Below are positions 35,001 to 45,360 of a stretch of 64,000 nucleotides of DNA, piece by piece. The stretch is from Sabellastarte sp. h YS-2021 (Eukaryota; Annelida; Polychaeta; Sabellida; Sabellidae), in assembly GCA_964017235.1 (NCBI GenBank), contig OZ024930.1:26416614-26480613 (forward strand). The letters are read 5' to 3'. The first letter of the stretch is position 1. Each line of letters starts with the position of its first letter. The notes beneath the pieces are model-generated. The model saw only the letters and a program-made list of their open reading frames with translations. It was not told where the DNA came from and did no database searches. Position numbers and translations under genes: made by a program.

Positions 35001-36889
35001 ACAATCTTTATTCTTGTTCTGGTTTAATTTATTCTACAAAACCAGATAGGTTTAATGATTTTTATCACATTTCTTATTTACAACAGATAACCAGACTTTT
35101 GACACAGAATACAATAATTGCAAAGGGCAGGTATTTTAAAAGTTTCAGATCCTTGGTGGCCTAGTGGTTAGCAAGTTTGGCATCTAATCATAGGCTGTCA
35201 CATCTGTGTTCGAGTCCCACAAGTGGCAATGCTGAGGACCTGTCCCAATGTGATCCTGGCTGTTGAACCGGACGTAAAACCACACCTTTGACCTTAAAAC
35301 CCAGTAAACATTTTTTGGTTTTGCAAACGTTTGAAAGGAAACGTTTGGCAATGGTTAAAAAATGATGGGTACGAAAACCATTTGTGATAGAATGTTTTTA
35401 AAACGTTTTATGAAAACCATTTATTAAACATTTAATGAAAAATGTTAGAAAAACGTTATAATGAACATAATAATGTCTGAATAATAATGGGGTCAGAGGT
35501 CTAATTCAATGTCTTTGTATGGTTGCTCACTATTGAAAATATTATTTTTATGTCTAAAATTGTAAGATAGTGGCTTAGAAACTGTGCCCCCCCTTCAATT
35601 CTAACTTTTAGGGCTTGCATGTGGGGCAGTTTTTGACAAAATCTTCTAAAATCCCCTATTATTGCTCACCGCCATCTTTGTTTGGACATGTTTGAAGGTG
35701 AAGGTTTAAAATTATAGGTTTAAAAAATGTTTTTGATAGAATGTTTTTAAAACATTTGACAAGCAATGTTGTTTAAACATTTTTATGTGTACTGTTTATC
35801 AAACGTTTCATGATGAATGTTTGAAAAATGTTTCCAACAAAACCTTCATTTCTTCAGCTATTCTATAAATGTTTTAAAAACGTTTCCAGTCAAACCTAGC
35901 TTCTTAAGTTATTTCATAAATGTTTAATAAATGTTTTCAGTAAAAACATTTGTATAGAGAATGTTTATAAAATGTTTTTAAACATTACAGCATAAACGTT
36001 TACTTAGAAACATTTAGAAAACCAAAGATATGGTTTAATTAGGTTTTAAAAACGTTTAAACCATTTAAAAACATTTCTAATGTTTACTGGGAAGTTTCTC
36101 GCATCTTTCAAAATGGGGAGAAGTTAACATTGAACAAGGTAGCTTTAGAAAAAAAATTTAATCTTTCTATAAATGATATAAAATATATAATAGACTTATT
36201 AACTATGTTTCTAAAAGAAAATGAAGCCTCTTCCACAACTTTCTATCATCCAAAAATTCTCTCCTACATCATTCTCAAGGAAATGTTTGACTAATATTGC
36301 TGAAGTCAATTCTTAAATAACTGTTATGTTCTGTCTAACTATAAAGCCCCTGCCGGTCAAGAAAAGTGGACTGAGCATAATTCATTTCTACATACTATGG
36401 ATTGGACATATGTTTTACACCCATCCAAAGTCACTTTTGACACATATCTCATAACTTTACAATTTAAAATTCTTCATAAAATTTTCAACTGTGATCATAA
36501 CTTATACCTGTGGAACACGAAAGAAAGCTCACAGTGTGATATTTGTTTTGGTACTGAAAACTTAGAACAATTCTTCTATTATTGTTCAACATCACAAACA
36601 TAGGGGTCACAGTGGCACAGTGGTAACACACTCACCTCCCACCTCTGAGGGCAGTGGTTTACCGATGGTTGGTAGTTTACAGTACAGAGCCTGGACCAAC
36701 TGTCTGTTCTGGTTTCCTGTGCCCACAAAACTACCCACCGTGAAATTACCTGTACATGTAGTGTTGAAAATGATGTAAAATGCCAAATACACAAATAAAA
36801 TCAACATCACACACATTCTGGAAACACTTTATAAACGGTTTAGAACATCACTGCAAGTAAATAGAACTTTATCAGTTTTAGAGGTCTTA
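32077..36889. repeat. Third unit of the 4.82-kb tandem block
   Basis: Same content as unit 2. YADD is retained near 32626-32637 and the extra T near 32530 is shared with unit 2. SINE 2 lies at 35149-35297, the MITE at 35300-36091 and SINE 1 at 36601-36801. Sharing of the T insertion and YADD suggests units 2 and 3 are closer to each other than to unit 1. Confidence 0.93.
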
Positions 36890-37517
36890 TATTGAGTGAT
36901 AAATGCTAATAAAGGTGAATACTATTGGTTGAATTTTGCTATCTTAATTTGAAAATATTTTATCAGAAAAAGTAAGTGAAAGACAACAGAACTTTTTTAT
37001 ACTCGTTTCATAAAGGTTTTAAAAAATGAAATTATTATAGAAAAAGCGATATACAGTAAAAGAGGTAGAGACAATCTATTTAATGAAAGGTTTATACATT
37101 TATATAATATACTGTATGAGTAAAGGGAAGTAAAGTTGCTATCTGAAAATATTCAGCAATAAAGACATAGTATTTCAGTCTTTCCAGCAAGCTGAACTTC
37201 CTCTTGATCTTAAAAGATATTGAACACATCCACCGGTAAAAATCAGTAACACTGGGAAATCAAAGGCTTTTTAAAAATCCCTGCAAAATGATTAATAATT
37301 GGGCGATTTGATAAAACGAACATAAAAATCTTCATTTTTATATGTAGAATGCTCCTGTTTGTAATGTGCACTAGTTAATGTTTATTAACATCTTATAGGA
37401 GTATATTGTAAATCAACTTTATATATTTAAAATTCATTTCCCATATTCATATTGCAAAACGTGAACTATTTAATTGTAACTGTACCACTGAAGTACGAAT
37501 AAAGATGATAATAAAAA
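36890..37517 (+). mobile_element. 3' end of the Tx1-like LINE
   Basis: Follows directly from unit 3 with continuing LINE text (ILSDK near 36885, then a decayed 'kyysyaik' end) and a 3' end near 'gaataaagatgataataaaa' (37497-37517). It is the unduplicated remainder of the LINE whose body is in the tandem block. Confidence 0.6.
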
Positions 37518-37681
37518 GTCATTGGTATCACTCACCAGGTGTATGTAGTTCTAGGATGTGAATCCGTACATATAAAAATATTAATGCATCAAGCCATGTT
37601 ATTCAGTTCTGGTAAAGTCAGAGTACATGTGTAATTATACAAATAGAATTAAAAATACAGTAGTAAATAGACTAAATAGGC

Positions 37682-37861
37682 ATGGGTCAAACAAAGCAAG
37701 GGGTCAAGGAGCAAACAAAGAAACTTGTAAGCATCAAGCCAAAAAGTTCATGCAGTCAGTGTTATAAATGTGGTGGTAGCTTTCCACATAAAGGAGATTG
37801 CCCAGCCAAAAACACACAGTGCTATAACTGCAAAAGAACGGGACATATGGCCAAGTGCTGA
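37682..37861 (+). pseudogene. Gypsy Gag zinc-knuckle fragment
   Basis: A 59-residue frame from ATG 37682 to TGA 37859-37861 contains two Cys/His knuckles, CYKCGGSFPHKGDC and CYNCKRTGHMAKC. The second lacks one residue of the CX2CX4HX4C spacing. The upstream Gag is not recognisable. Confidence 0.8.
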
Positions 37862-39020
37862 AGATAAACCAACAAAGGGACCAAACCAACAGAGTCCAGT
37901 CAAATGATCATGAAAGTGAGTCAGACTATTCTCTCGCTGTAGTAAAAACAGTTTTGGAGTCCAGCAAACTTCCCAGAGTCAGCTTCAAACCCAATGATAC
38001 AAACTGGTCTTTCATGGTGGAGAGTGGTGCCAGTATAAACTTGGCGGATAATAAAACACATCAGCTTCTGGGTTTTAAATGTCCATTAAAGCCAGCGGAC
38101 ATAACATTATTTGCATATGGAGGAAAGAAACCACTACCATTGTTGGGGAAATTTCAAGCAAAAGTAGAATCCAGTGAAGGTAAATCTGTTTTTGCAGATT
38201 TTTATGTGGCAAAATATGCAAGTCATTGTTTACTGTCATTTAATGCTGCCAGTCAACTAAACAAACTACAGCTACTGAATGCAGTTTCTGCAGCAGAGAG
38301 CTCAGGGCAGAAAGGTTGGTATGACTTCTCTGGGGTATTCAAAGGTGTTGGCAAGCTAAAAGACTTTCAGCTGGGACTAAACATAAATGAATCAGTGGAG
38401 CCAGTTTGGCAAAAGCAAAGAAGGGTACCATTTAAAACAAGGCCAAAAGTAGAGGTTGCTTTGAAGAAGCTCTATGACTGTGACACATGTGAAGATGCTG
38501 ATAATATACCCACACCATGGGTATCGCCTATTGTAGTAGTGCAAGACCAAATGATCCAAAAAATATAAGGATAACGCTTGACATAAGAGATGCCAACCAT
38601 ACCATAAAACATGTAAAACACCCTATGCCCACAATAGATGAGCTCATCCATGATTTAAATTGTTGAAGAGTGTTCACAAAATTGGATCTAGCTCAGGGGT
38701 ATCATCAAATTGAACTCCAGAAAGCAGATATATCACAACATTTAGCACAAAGGTCTATACAGGTACAAATGGTTAGGTTTTGGAGGCAATGCTGCCAGTA
38801 AAACAAGTCAACAAGTCATAGAGCATGTGCTTCAAGACTTGGAAGGGATGTGTAACATTTCAGATTACATCATCATTGTCAGTGAGAGTGATGATGAACA
38901 TAAAACATGCGAGGGCTTGTGTGGAGAGACTGTGGGAGAAGGGATTGACTCTGAACAAGACAAAAGTGGTCATTTTTAAATCCAAAGAAAATCAATGCAA
39001 TCAAAGAAGCTGAAAGTCAC
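37855..39020 (+). pseudogene. Gypsy protease and reverse transcriptase fragment
   Basis: An open frame at 37855-38568 (237 aa) carries a retropepsin whose active-site motif reads VESGAS, i.e. Glu at the catalytic Asp position. The RT N-terminus follows (VPFKTRPKVEVALKKL, TPWVSPIVVVQ). From 38545 the RT continues in other frames: IRITLDIRDANHTIKHVKHP, a stop, then VFTKLDLAQGYHQIEL. The YxDD block is degenerate (SDYIIIV near 38860). Confidence 0.85.
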
Positions 39021-39179
39021 AGACAAGCACTAGGTTAGATCTCTTTTGGGGATGGTAAACTACATCCAACGGTACATCCCAAATATGGTTTCAGTTGTCA
39101 GACCTCTGCAAATGCTGACTAAGAAAAATGTCAACTTTGAGTTGTCCAGTTAATGTGAAGAAGCCTGGACTAATGTCAA

Positions 39180-39500
39180 AGAAGTTCTCACCAGTGACAA
39201 AGTTATGGGTTATTTTTACCCCGACATGGAAATAGAATTCATTGTGGATGGATCATTAGTCTGCGTAGGAGTAATCTTGACAAAGCTAACTACAAGCAAA
39301 GATGGGTCAAATCTGCATGCATAGTGGCATATGCTTCAAGAAGTCTTGATAATGTGGAGAGTTGGTACTCCCAAACTGAAAGATGTCATTGCAAACCTGT
39401 CAGCTAGGATACAAAGATGGTCCATGTGTCTCCAGCAGTATACTTTTAATGTCATGTATAAGCCAGGAAGTCAAAATCCGGCTTGTCACGACATCCAGTG
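39180..39500 (+). pseudogene. Gypsy RNase H fragment
   Basis: VMGYFYPDMEIEFIVDGSLV (about 39204-39260) and, in a shifted frame, RIQRWSMCLQQYTFNVMYKP followed by GSQNPA (to about 39485), the characteristic end of the Gypsy RNase H/connection region. Confidence 0.75.
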
Positions 39501-39879
39501 AAGTCAGTGTATGAACAGGGTTAGAAAATAGCTCGCGAATATGTTAGCTATCTGTGTGAACAAGCATGTCCAAAAGCAGTCCCTCTCAATGGGCTAAAAA
39601 GCAACAGCAGTAGATCCACTCTTGCAAAAGGTAATAGAGTGTATTCATACTGGAGAGTGGTGCAAGTACAGGGGATGTGAAGAAATTACCTTCTATGAAA
39701 AACTGTCTAGTGAACTTAGTGTTTTCGGCAACAGCATAGTATTGAGGGGCCATGAATTGTGCTTCCAGTAGCTCTTCACAAGAGAGTAGTTAACCATGCT
39801 CATGTAGGTCATCAAGGCCTGGTAAAGACTAAGTTACACCTCAGAGCAAAAGTGTACAGCCACTGTCAAGAATGAAAAG

Positions 39880-41250
39880 TGTTTTCCACTACAGATGAGC
39901 AACCTTCCAGGCACATCTTGGACCAATGTTAGTGTTGATTTCAGTGGGCCATATCCTAGTGGTGATTGTGGAGTTATTGAAGTCAACTTCTGCTAGATCA
40001 GGGATTCCAGTACTAAACAAAATATTTGTAGTTCATGGGATGCCTGAAATTCTGAAGAGTGACAGCGGTCCTCCATTTCAAATCTTTGAATTCAAGAAAT
40101 CAATAGAATACTGTCACATAACAAGGCCAAAAGCTGTTTTGGTCCCCTAGCGCAAGCGCAAAGCCATCAGAGACACGAGTAGTGCACTAGAATTTACAAA
40201 AGTTTCGTGACAGAAAGAAATTCCAACTTAGATACATCCCACAGCTGGTCCCAAACTGAGACGGTCACCCATCCAAGTACTAACATAGCCCATTGCTGCT
40301 TAACTTCAGTGAGCAGGCAAATAGTCATCACTCTGTGCCACAATTTCTGAAAGTTCGATGCAAGAAGGAGATATGTATGAGAAAAGGGAAAATGATATGT
40401 GTCCTTTTAGCTATTGGAGAGCAAGAGAGGGAAATTCAGAAAGCACAAGGAAATTTCATCAAAGTCCAGAGGAAAAAAAAAGGTGGTCTGTAGAAGCACG
40501 ATCTCTAGTGAGGCTCGTGCTAAAAAAACGGGAAAATAACCCCATTGTTTCCCAGAGCCAATGGGTTAGTAGAGAATTTTATGAAGCCATTGGTTTGTTT
40601 ATTTGTTTGTTTATTTGGGGTTTTACGTCGCTTTCAACACTATACAGGTCATATCACGACGGGTAGTTGGAAGGGCAGAGGAAACCAGTACATAGAGTTC
40701 GCTAGGGTTCTGTACTGTAAACTGCCGACCAACGGCAAGCAACTACCAGCTTTCCCACTTACGGCCATGACGGGGATCGAACCCCGGCTGCAGAGGTGGG
40801 AGGTGAGAGTGTTACCACTCTGCCACCGTGGCCCCTATGAAGCCATTGGCCAAAGCAATTAAACCTACATGTGTTGAATGAAAATACTGGAAACAATCAC
40901 AATCACAGGGAAGCCACCAGCTGAGTTACTCTTTGCCTACAACATTCAGACAATAATCCCTGAAATTAATGTTCCAGTTGATGACTCTGATGTGAGAAGA
41001 CATGATTCCCAACAGAAAGACAAATAAAACAAGTATGCTGACAAATTGTGTCTAAGAAATACTAGTGACATGGTTAGCATTGGTGAGTCTTAATTAAGCA
41101 GTATGAAAAAATAAACTGTCACCACATTTAAATCCTGAACCTATGTCCGTAGTAGGTGGGAAGGGCTGCAAGGTAACAGCAGTCCATCTCTTTGAACTAA
41201 GTCAAGGAATATCTCTCACTTTAAGAGGGCACATGATGTTCAATAGAAAG
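39880..41250 (+). pseudogene. Gypsy integrase fragments, split by a SINE
   Basis: Pieces in several frames: VDFSGPYPSGD-like text near 39932, STSARSGIPVLNKIFVVHG (39983-40040), EILKSDSGPPFQIFEF (40048-40095), ANGLVENFMKPL-like text broken at 40594 by the SINE and resumed at 40836 (MKPLAKAI). The C-terminal region follows (KNKLSPHLNPEPMSVVG at about 41106-41157). Confidence 0.8.
40594..40835 (-). mobile_element. SINE family 1, complete, in the Gypsy integrase
   Basis: Full-length minus-strand copy running from the tail 'tttgtttatttgtttgttta' to the tRNA-like head 'ccactctgccaccgtggccc'. The B box is complementary to 'ggggatcgaacccc'. A perfect 14-bp target duplication, TATGAAGCCATTGG, lies at 40580-40593 and 40836-40849. 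Confidence 0.95.
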
Positions 41251-41486
41251 CCCAAACTGAGGTGGAACCTGAGGATCTTGCACATGAAGCAAATTCAAAC
41301 CCTGGTCCTACTTTGAGTGGATTACCACAAAATGTGCCTGAGTCTTCACCAGTGGTAAAATCAATAGCTGAATGTCAAGTTCAAAGACCAATGAGAGAAA
41401 TTTGTGGTTAAGTATAAAAAGTGAGATAACTTACCGTTTGTGGCTGAGCAATTTCAAGATGTAATTTGCTTTCATCTGAAATAAAG

Positions 41487-41725
41487 CGGGCTTGATGGTG
41501 TATCGGTTAGAGTGCTCGCCTTCAATCTCTGAGGTCGCCAGTTTGAATCTCAGCCCGGTCACTTCATGTTAAAAAGTTGGTAGTAACTTGCCAATGCATG
41601 GTGGTTTACAGTCCAGAATCTTGACTAGTATGCAACTGGTGTGCACTGCTTCCTCCATTTGAAACTATCCATCGCAATATGACCCTGGCTGTTGAATGTG
41701 ACGTAAAAAAGAAAAATAAACCTAT
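41487..41725 (+). mobile_element. SINE family 3, tRNA-derived
   Basis: The head GGGCTTGATGGTGTATCGG has an A box (TATCGGTTAGAG) and B box (GTTTGAATCTC), unlike families 1 and 2. The body (gttggtagtaacttgcc, ggtttacagtcc) and the tail (atgaccctggctgttgaatg, gacgtaaaa) correspond to the family 1 and 2 3' parts. Confidence 0.8.
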
Positions 41726-41857
41726 ATATTTGTTACCATATTAATATGGTGAAAAGCTTACTATATTACAATGTTTAACATAAAAATAAGCATATTATGT
41801 CCTAAATTTTTTTTATATGTATATTGGGCGATTTTTAGGCGATTTTCCGTTTTCGTT

Positions 41858-41869
41858 ACGGAATTCCGT
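41858..41869. promoter_or_regulatory. Palindrome ACGGAATTCCGT upstream of FBXO7
   Basis: Perfect 12-bp palindrome 126 bp before the FBXO7 ATG, made of two head-to-head GGAA cores. ETS-type factors bind GGAA cores and are common at housekeeping promoters. Assignment is inference; no TATA box is evident. Confidence 0.3.
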
Positions 41870-41994
41870 CATTTTTCGGTTGCCTCATTTTTCCGTGGTT
41901 TAGAAACCACCCAGATAGTGTTATGACTGTAAAAATACATTTTATCGCCCATTGTACTTTTTAAATTTGTTGTGTTCTTTACTGTATAAGCAAG

Positions 41995-42110
41995 ATGAAG
42001 TTCAGAATCAAGTTTGGAAATCAAAATCTTGTTATTTCTGTATCGAACAGTGCGGGACACATAGCTTGTCTTGAAGATTTAAAGAAAGAAATTATACAAA
42101 AAATATCGCT
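41995..42110 (+). CDS. FBXO7: FBXO7 exon 1 (Ubl domain, first half)
   Basis: ATG at 41995 begins MKFRIKFGNQNLVISVSN and runs to KKEIIQKIS, followed by CT and the donor GTAAGC. The exon ends in phase 2, and CT joins the first G of exon 2 as a Leu codon. It supplies strands 1-2 and the first helix of a ubiquitin-like fold, equivalent to the Met-Arg-Leu-Arg-Val-Arg start of vertebrate FBXO7. FBXO7 is an SCF E3 ligase adaptor that also binds PI31, and in human cells parkin and PINK1. Taken alone this 38-codon exon would be weak; the phase-matched continuation at 58534 makes it convincing. It lies 16.4 kb upstream of exon 2. Confidence 0.8.
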
Positions 42111-42402
42111 GTAAGCATCAATGACGCACATACTGTTAGCCAAGCAATTAGTACTAGCACTACAGTAGAGTGAGTGATGTAAATTCGCAAGTTTTTTTGC
42201 ACTTTGGTTCTGCTACATCAAGTCACTATTTTTATTTCAATTTTTTGTTTTGATAATTATGGCCAAACCCTGCATTATCAAAAGGGCTTCGTTATCAAAA
42301 ACGGGGCAAAAAAAATTACCTCACCTGGACATAGGTTCACTGAGGGAGCTGTTATTATGCATACAAAAATATCTATTATTTATGAAAATGGATATAAAAA
42401 AA
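42111..42402 (+). other. Start of FBXO7 intron 1 (42111-58533)
   Basis: Intron 1 measures 16,423 bp. This first stretch is AT-rich with no feature; the rest is described in the repeat entries up to 57700. Confidence 0.7.
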
Positions 42403-42993
42403 GGGCGTGGCTGCGGTACGGTAAAACTGTTCCCTAGAAAATATGCTACAGTACAGATTGCCGCACTCCAGAACTTTGTCTTCAGTGCGGTTTCAGTAAC
42501 AATTGTTTTCATTGGTTAATTAAATTAAGCACGTTTGCAGACGAAAAATAGATTGGTTAGCTACTGTGTATATATCCCCCCATTTGTAAAATATGGCTAG
42601 AAATACCGATCTTAACCTCATATTTCATTAAGTCTGTGTGTGCAAGTACCAACATTTGATATTCTATTTGTAAAATATTGCTGGAAAACTTCAACAGTGG
42701 AGGTTTCAGTAACAAATTATTTCATTGGCTAAATAAATTAATCACGTTTGCAGACGAAAAGTAGACTGGTTGCCAAGACTTCTGTTTGTAAAATGGTAGA
42801 AAATCCATCTGGTCTCATATTTTCTTAAGTCTTCACGTGTATAAGTAGCCTCATATTTCCTTCACTCCATAGGATATTTAGGTTACCAGATTGAACCGCA
42901 CTCTAGTTAATTTGCTGGAATACGGCAAATGACTGCTGCCGTACTGTAGAATTTCTTCTTGAGTGCGGTGATTTACCGTACCCCAGCCACTTC
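42403..42993. mobile_element. MITE family F4, first copy
   Basis: The left end GGCTGCGGTACGGTAAA is inverted at the right end, TTTACCGTACCCCAGCC (42973-42989). The interior contains a ~70-bp direct repeat ('ttcattgg', 'acgtttgcagacgaaaa') at about 42488 and 42700. No coding capacity. Confidence 0.7.
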
Positions 42994-43194
42994 GTTGAAA
43001 AAACTGGGTTTCCAAAAAAACTTGCTCTAGAGTATGGTCATAGCCAAAAAAATATTGACACCCCAATTTTTCCCGCACCAAACTTTTAAGTTTCGAAATA
43101 TAGCTACTGTTTCACTGTGGTAGATCAATTTACACAACAATATAAATAAATTTGGACATGAACATTAAACTTTGGGCCCAGAGATTAAATAGCA

Positions 43195-43417
43195 CTACTG
43201 CTCAGCTACCCAAGTTCGTCGCCTACCCAAGTTCATCACTTGCATTTTTTGACAACATTAAAACCTCTTCACAATAATCTTTCCTGGTAGAGTTGCACTT
43301 CATCATTATTCGTATTTGTTCCATTTGTTTCAGTATCAATATTAACTGCCCTTAACATTTTTTTTTTGAGGCAGGTGACGAACTTGGGTAGGCGACGAAC
43401 ATGGGTAGCTGAGCAGT
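43195..43417. mobile_element. MITE family F1
   Basis: The left end is CTACTGCTCAGC followed by the doubled word CTACCCAAGTTCGTCGC / CTACCCAAGTTCATCAC. The right end is its inverse (GGTGACGAACTTGGGTAGG ... GGGTAGCTGAGCAGTAG). The last two bases (AG) lie beyond the inserted F2 copy at 43637-43638. Confidence 0.8.
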
Positions 43418-43636
43418 AGTGGTGGTGGACCAATTCACGCCCGGGTACCAATCCACGCCCACCCCTAAATTTATCCAAAACAATCCTAGTTAAACAATAA
43501 ATCACAAATGTATATGATCAATTTAATGATTATCTATGATTTGGTAAACACCATGTCTATGAAAAATTATAAATCTTTAAGAAAATTGAGGGTGGGCGTG
43601 AATTGGTACCCGGGCGTGAATTGGTACACCACCACT
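43418..43636. mobile_element. MITE family F2, first copy, inserted in the F1 terminus
   Basis: The left end AGTGGTGGTGGACC is followed by two copies of CAATYCACGCCC. The right end is the inverse, GGGCGTGAATTGGTACACC plus ACCACT. It is nearly a perfect fold-back of about 50 bp on each side of an AT-rich core. Confidence 0.85.
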
Positions 43637-43808
43637 AGATATAAACTTGGGCGTGGCTGTGGTACGTAAAAACATTATGTAGAAAATTGCTAGATCTTAT
43701 ATGAGTAAAAGATTGCAAGAAAACCCATTGTGGTCACATATTTCCTTAGGTCTGCATGTGTACAACTACATTTGTACTAGCATTTGATGTTTTATCTGTA
43801 AAATATTG

Positions 43809-44240
43809 CTACTGCTTCCCTGCATAAGTTGGCCGCAGTCATAAGTTGGCCACCCTCACCACAGCTTCACAGGGCTTTAACATGAATGGCCTACTACACT
43901 CTGAAACCATGTATTATTGTTCAAGTTATTATATGCAACAGTTTTCATTGGTGTACAATAACCTAGTGGTGGTGGACCAATTCACGCTCGGGTTCCAATT
44001 CACGCCCACCCCTAAATTTATCGAAAACAGTCACAGTTAAACAATAAATCACAAATGTATATGATCAATTTGATGATTATGTATGATGTGGTAAACACCA
44101 TGTCTATGAAAAATTATAAATCTTCAAGAAAATTGAGGGTGGGCGTGAATTGGTACACCACCACTGTTTGTCTTTCTGGAACCTGTAGATGAGCCGCGGC
44201 CAACTTATGACTGCGGCCAACTTATGCAGGGTAGCAGTAG
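43809..44240. mobile_element. MITE family F3
   Basis: The left end CTACTGCTTCCCTG is followed by a doubled CATAAGTTGGCC word separated by GCAGT. The right end is the inverse, finishing GCAGGGTAGCAGTAG. It carries the second F2 copy. Confidence 0.85.
43965..44165. mobile_element. MITE family F2, second copy, inside F3
   Basis: Same left end as 43418 (GTGGTGGTGGACCAATTCAC). The right end (GGGTGGGCGTGAATTGGTAC, then ACCACCACT) has one doubled word instead of two. The core is about 90% identical to the first copy by eye. Confidence 0.85.
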
Positions 44241-44399
44241 ATATTCTATTTGTAAATTATTGCAAGAAAACTCATCTTGGTCTCATATTTCCTTAAGTCT
44301 GAACGTGTACAAGTACTAGCATTTGAGATTTTACTTGTAAAATATTGCTATATTTTTTATTTGTAAAATAATGCTAGAAATCCCCATCATGACCTTATT

Positions 44400-45139
44400 T
44401 TTGTGGCGAGATGGGAACCCCGGCCTTGGTCCGCCTCCGCCACGTCGGCTTGGGGGAGGACTTGGCTTTCTGGGGTTGGGAGTTGTCCCATGGAATTTTT
44501 TTAGTGAAATATGATAAAGAATGAAATCAATAGCCTTTTTCTGACATGCCGGTCACATATGATTGTAAATGTCCATAGAGGATCAAAACATCACAGACTG
44601 GCCAATCCTTGTGAGACATGGCCCAACACCAATTGGTTCAAACTATAAATTTTAAAAGTACTTGCCAAACAAGGAAACTATTACAATAAATTTATAAAAT
44701 TGATAAGATGAATCCTCGTTATCCTTATAGTTTTCATAACTTTATCAAACTTGACATGATTGCTCAAAATTACTTGATGATATTTGAAGATTTCATACCT
44801 AGCACTCAAAACAGTCCTTTTCCCTCAAAGTCCAGTTCCAAAAAAAAAGCCTACCATGTGCTCACCCACATCCTGCACTCCATGGCTTACTCACCTCTTT
44901 GTGTGGTCAAAAACATCCCTCATTGGATCATTTTTGACCACAACTTACTACCTTCAAATCCATGTTGTTTACAAACATCCTATGAAAAACCGGATGGGCA
45001 TTTCCGACCCATACTAAACCCTGGAAACCTGACAGATTTCCCATTGATCACCGACCCCCGAAAATCGCCGAATTTTACCGTAAATGATGTTTGCTACATT
45101 TTTCTTTCACTCCATGTGTACAAGTTTGTGCAACAATAG
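44400..45139 (+). other. GC-rich patch and unexplained 143-codon frame
   Basis: 44400-44490 is unusually GC-rich for this intron. The frame 44708-45139 (MNPRYPYSFHNFIKL..., Pro/Ser/His-rich) shows no domain that I recognise and no splice signals linking it to FBXO7. It may be chance or a fragment of a mobile-element gene. Confidence 0.25.
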
Positions 45140-45360
45140 GTGCAGTGAGAGTAAACTGTTGGTAGATCACAATGCCTTTATAAACAACACAATATTTTGT
45201 GGTGAAATAAGCCTGTAAACAAATCAAAGTATTTGGTTAACATTTGCAAATTTACAAGATATTTAGGATATCAGCTTGAACCGCACACTCCAGTTAATTT
45301 ACTGGAATACGGCAAATGAATACTGCTGTACTGTAGAATTGCTGTATGCCAGCCACTTCG

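Larger units (their letters stand above)
22447..36889. repeat. Three tandem copies of a 4.82-kb block
   Basis: Near-identical units lie at 22447-27257 (4811 bp), 27258-32076 (4819 bp) and 32077-36889 (about 4813 bp). Corresponding frames recur at a constant offset, e.g. 24486/29305/34124 and 26757/31576/36397. Each inner junction reads '...ttagaggtctta gaggtct gacttggaccc'. The unit begins inside the CR1-like LINE and ends inside the Tx1-like LINE. The missing remainder of each LINE is found only outside the array (22050-22446 and 36890-37517), so the block was duplicated in place. Units differ by scattered substitutions and a few indels. Confidence 0.95.
37640..41410 (+). mobile_element. Ty3/Gypsy retrotransposon relic
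   Basis: The order is CCHC knuckles, protease, RT, RNase H, integrase, which defines Ty3/Gypsy. All enzymes have stops and frameshifts. Long terminal repeats were not identified by eye. A SINE (40594-40835) interrupts the integrase. The element ends about 580 bp upstream of FBXO7 exon 1. Confidence 0.85.
43650..45360. mobile_element. MITE family F4, second copy, enlarged by nested insertions
   Basis: The left end GGGCGTGGCTGTGGTACG and the right end CTGTATGCCAGCCACTTCG match the first F4 copy. The right half (gaaccgcac, ctggaatacggcaaatga) is colinear with 42890-42990. It contains F3 (43809-44240) and an open frame at 44708-45139. Confidence 0.65.

Noticed and set aside
37855..38568. Intact 237-residue host protease gene
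   Set aside because: Retropepsin followed by RT text, an altered VESGAS active site and a preceding zinc-knuckle frame place it in a dead Ty3/Gypsy element.
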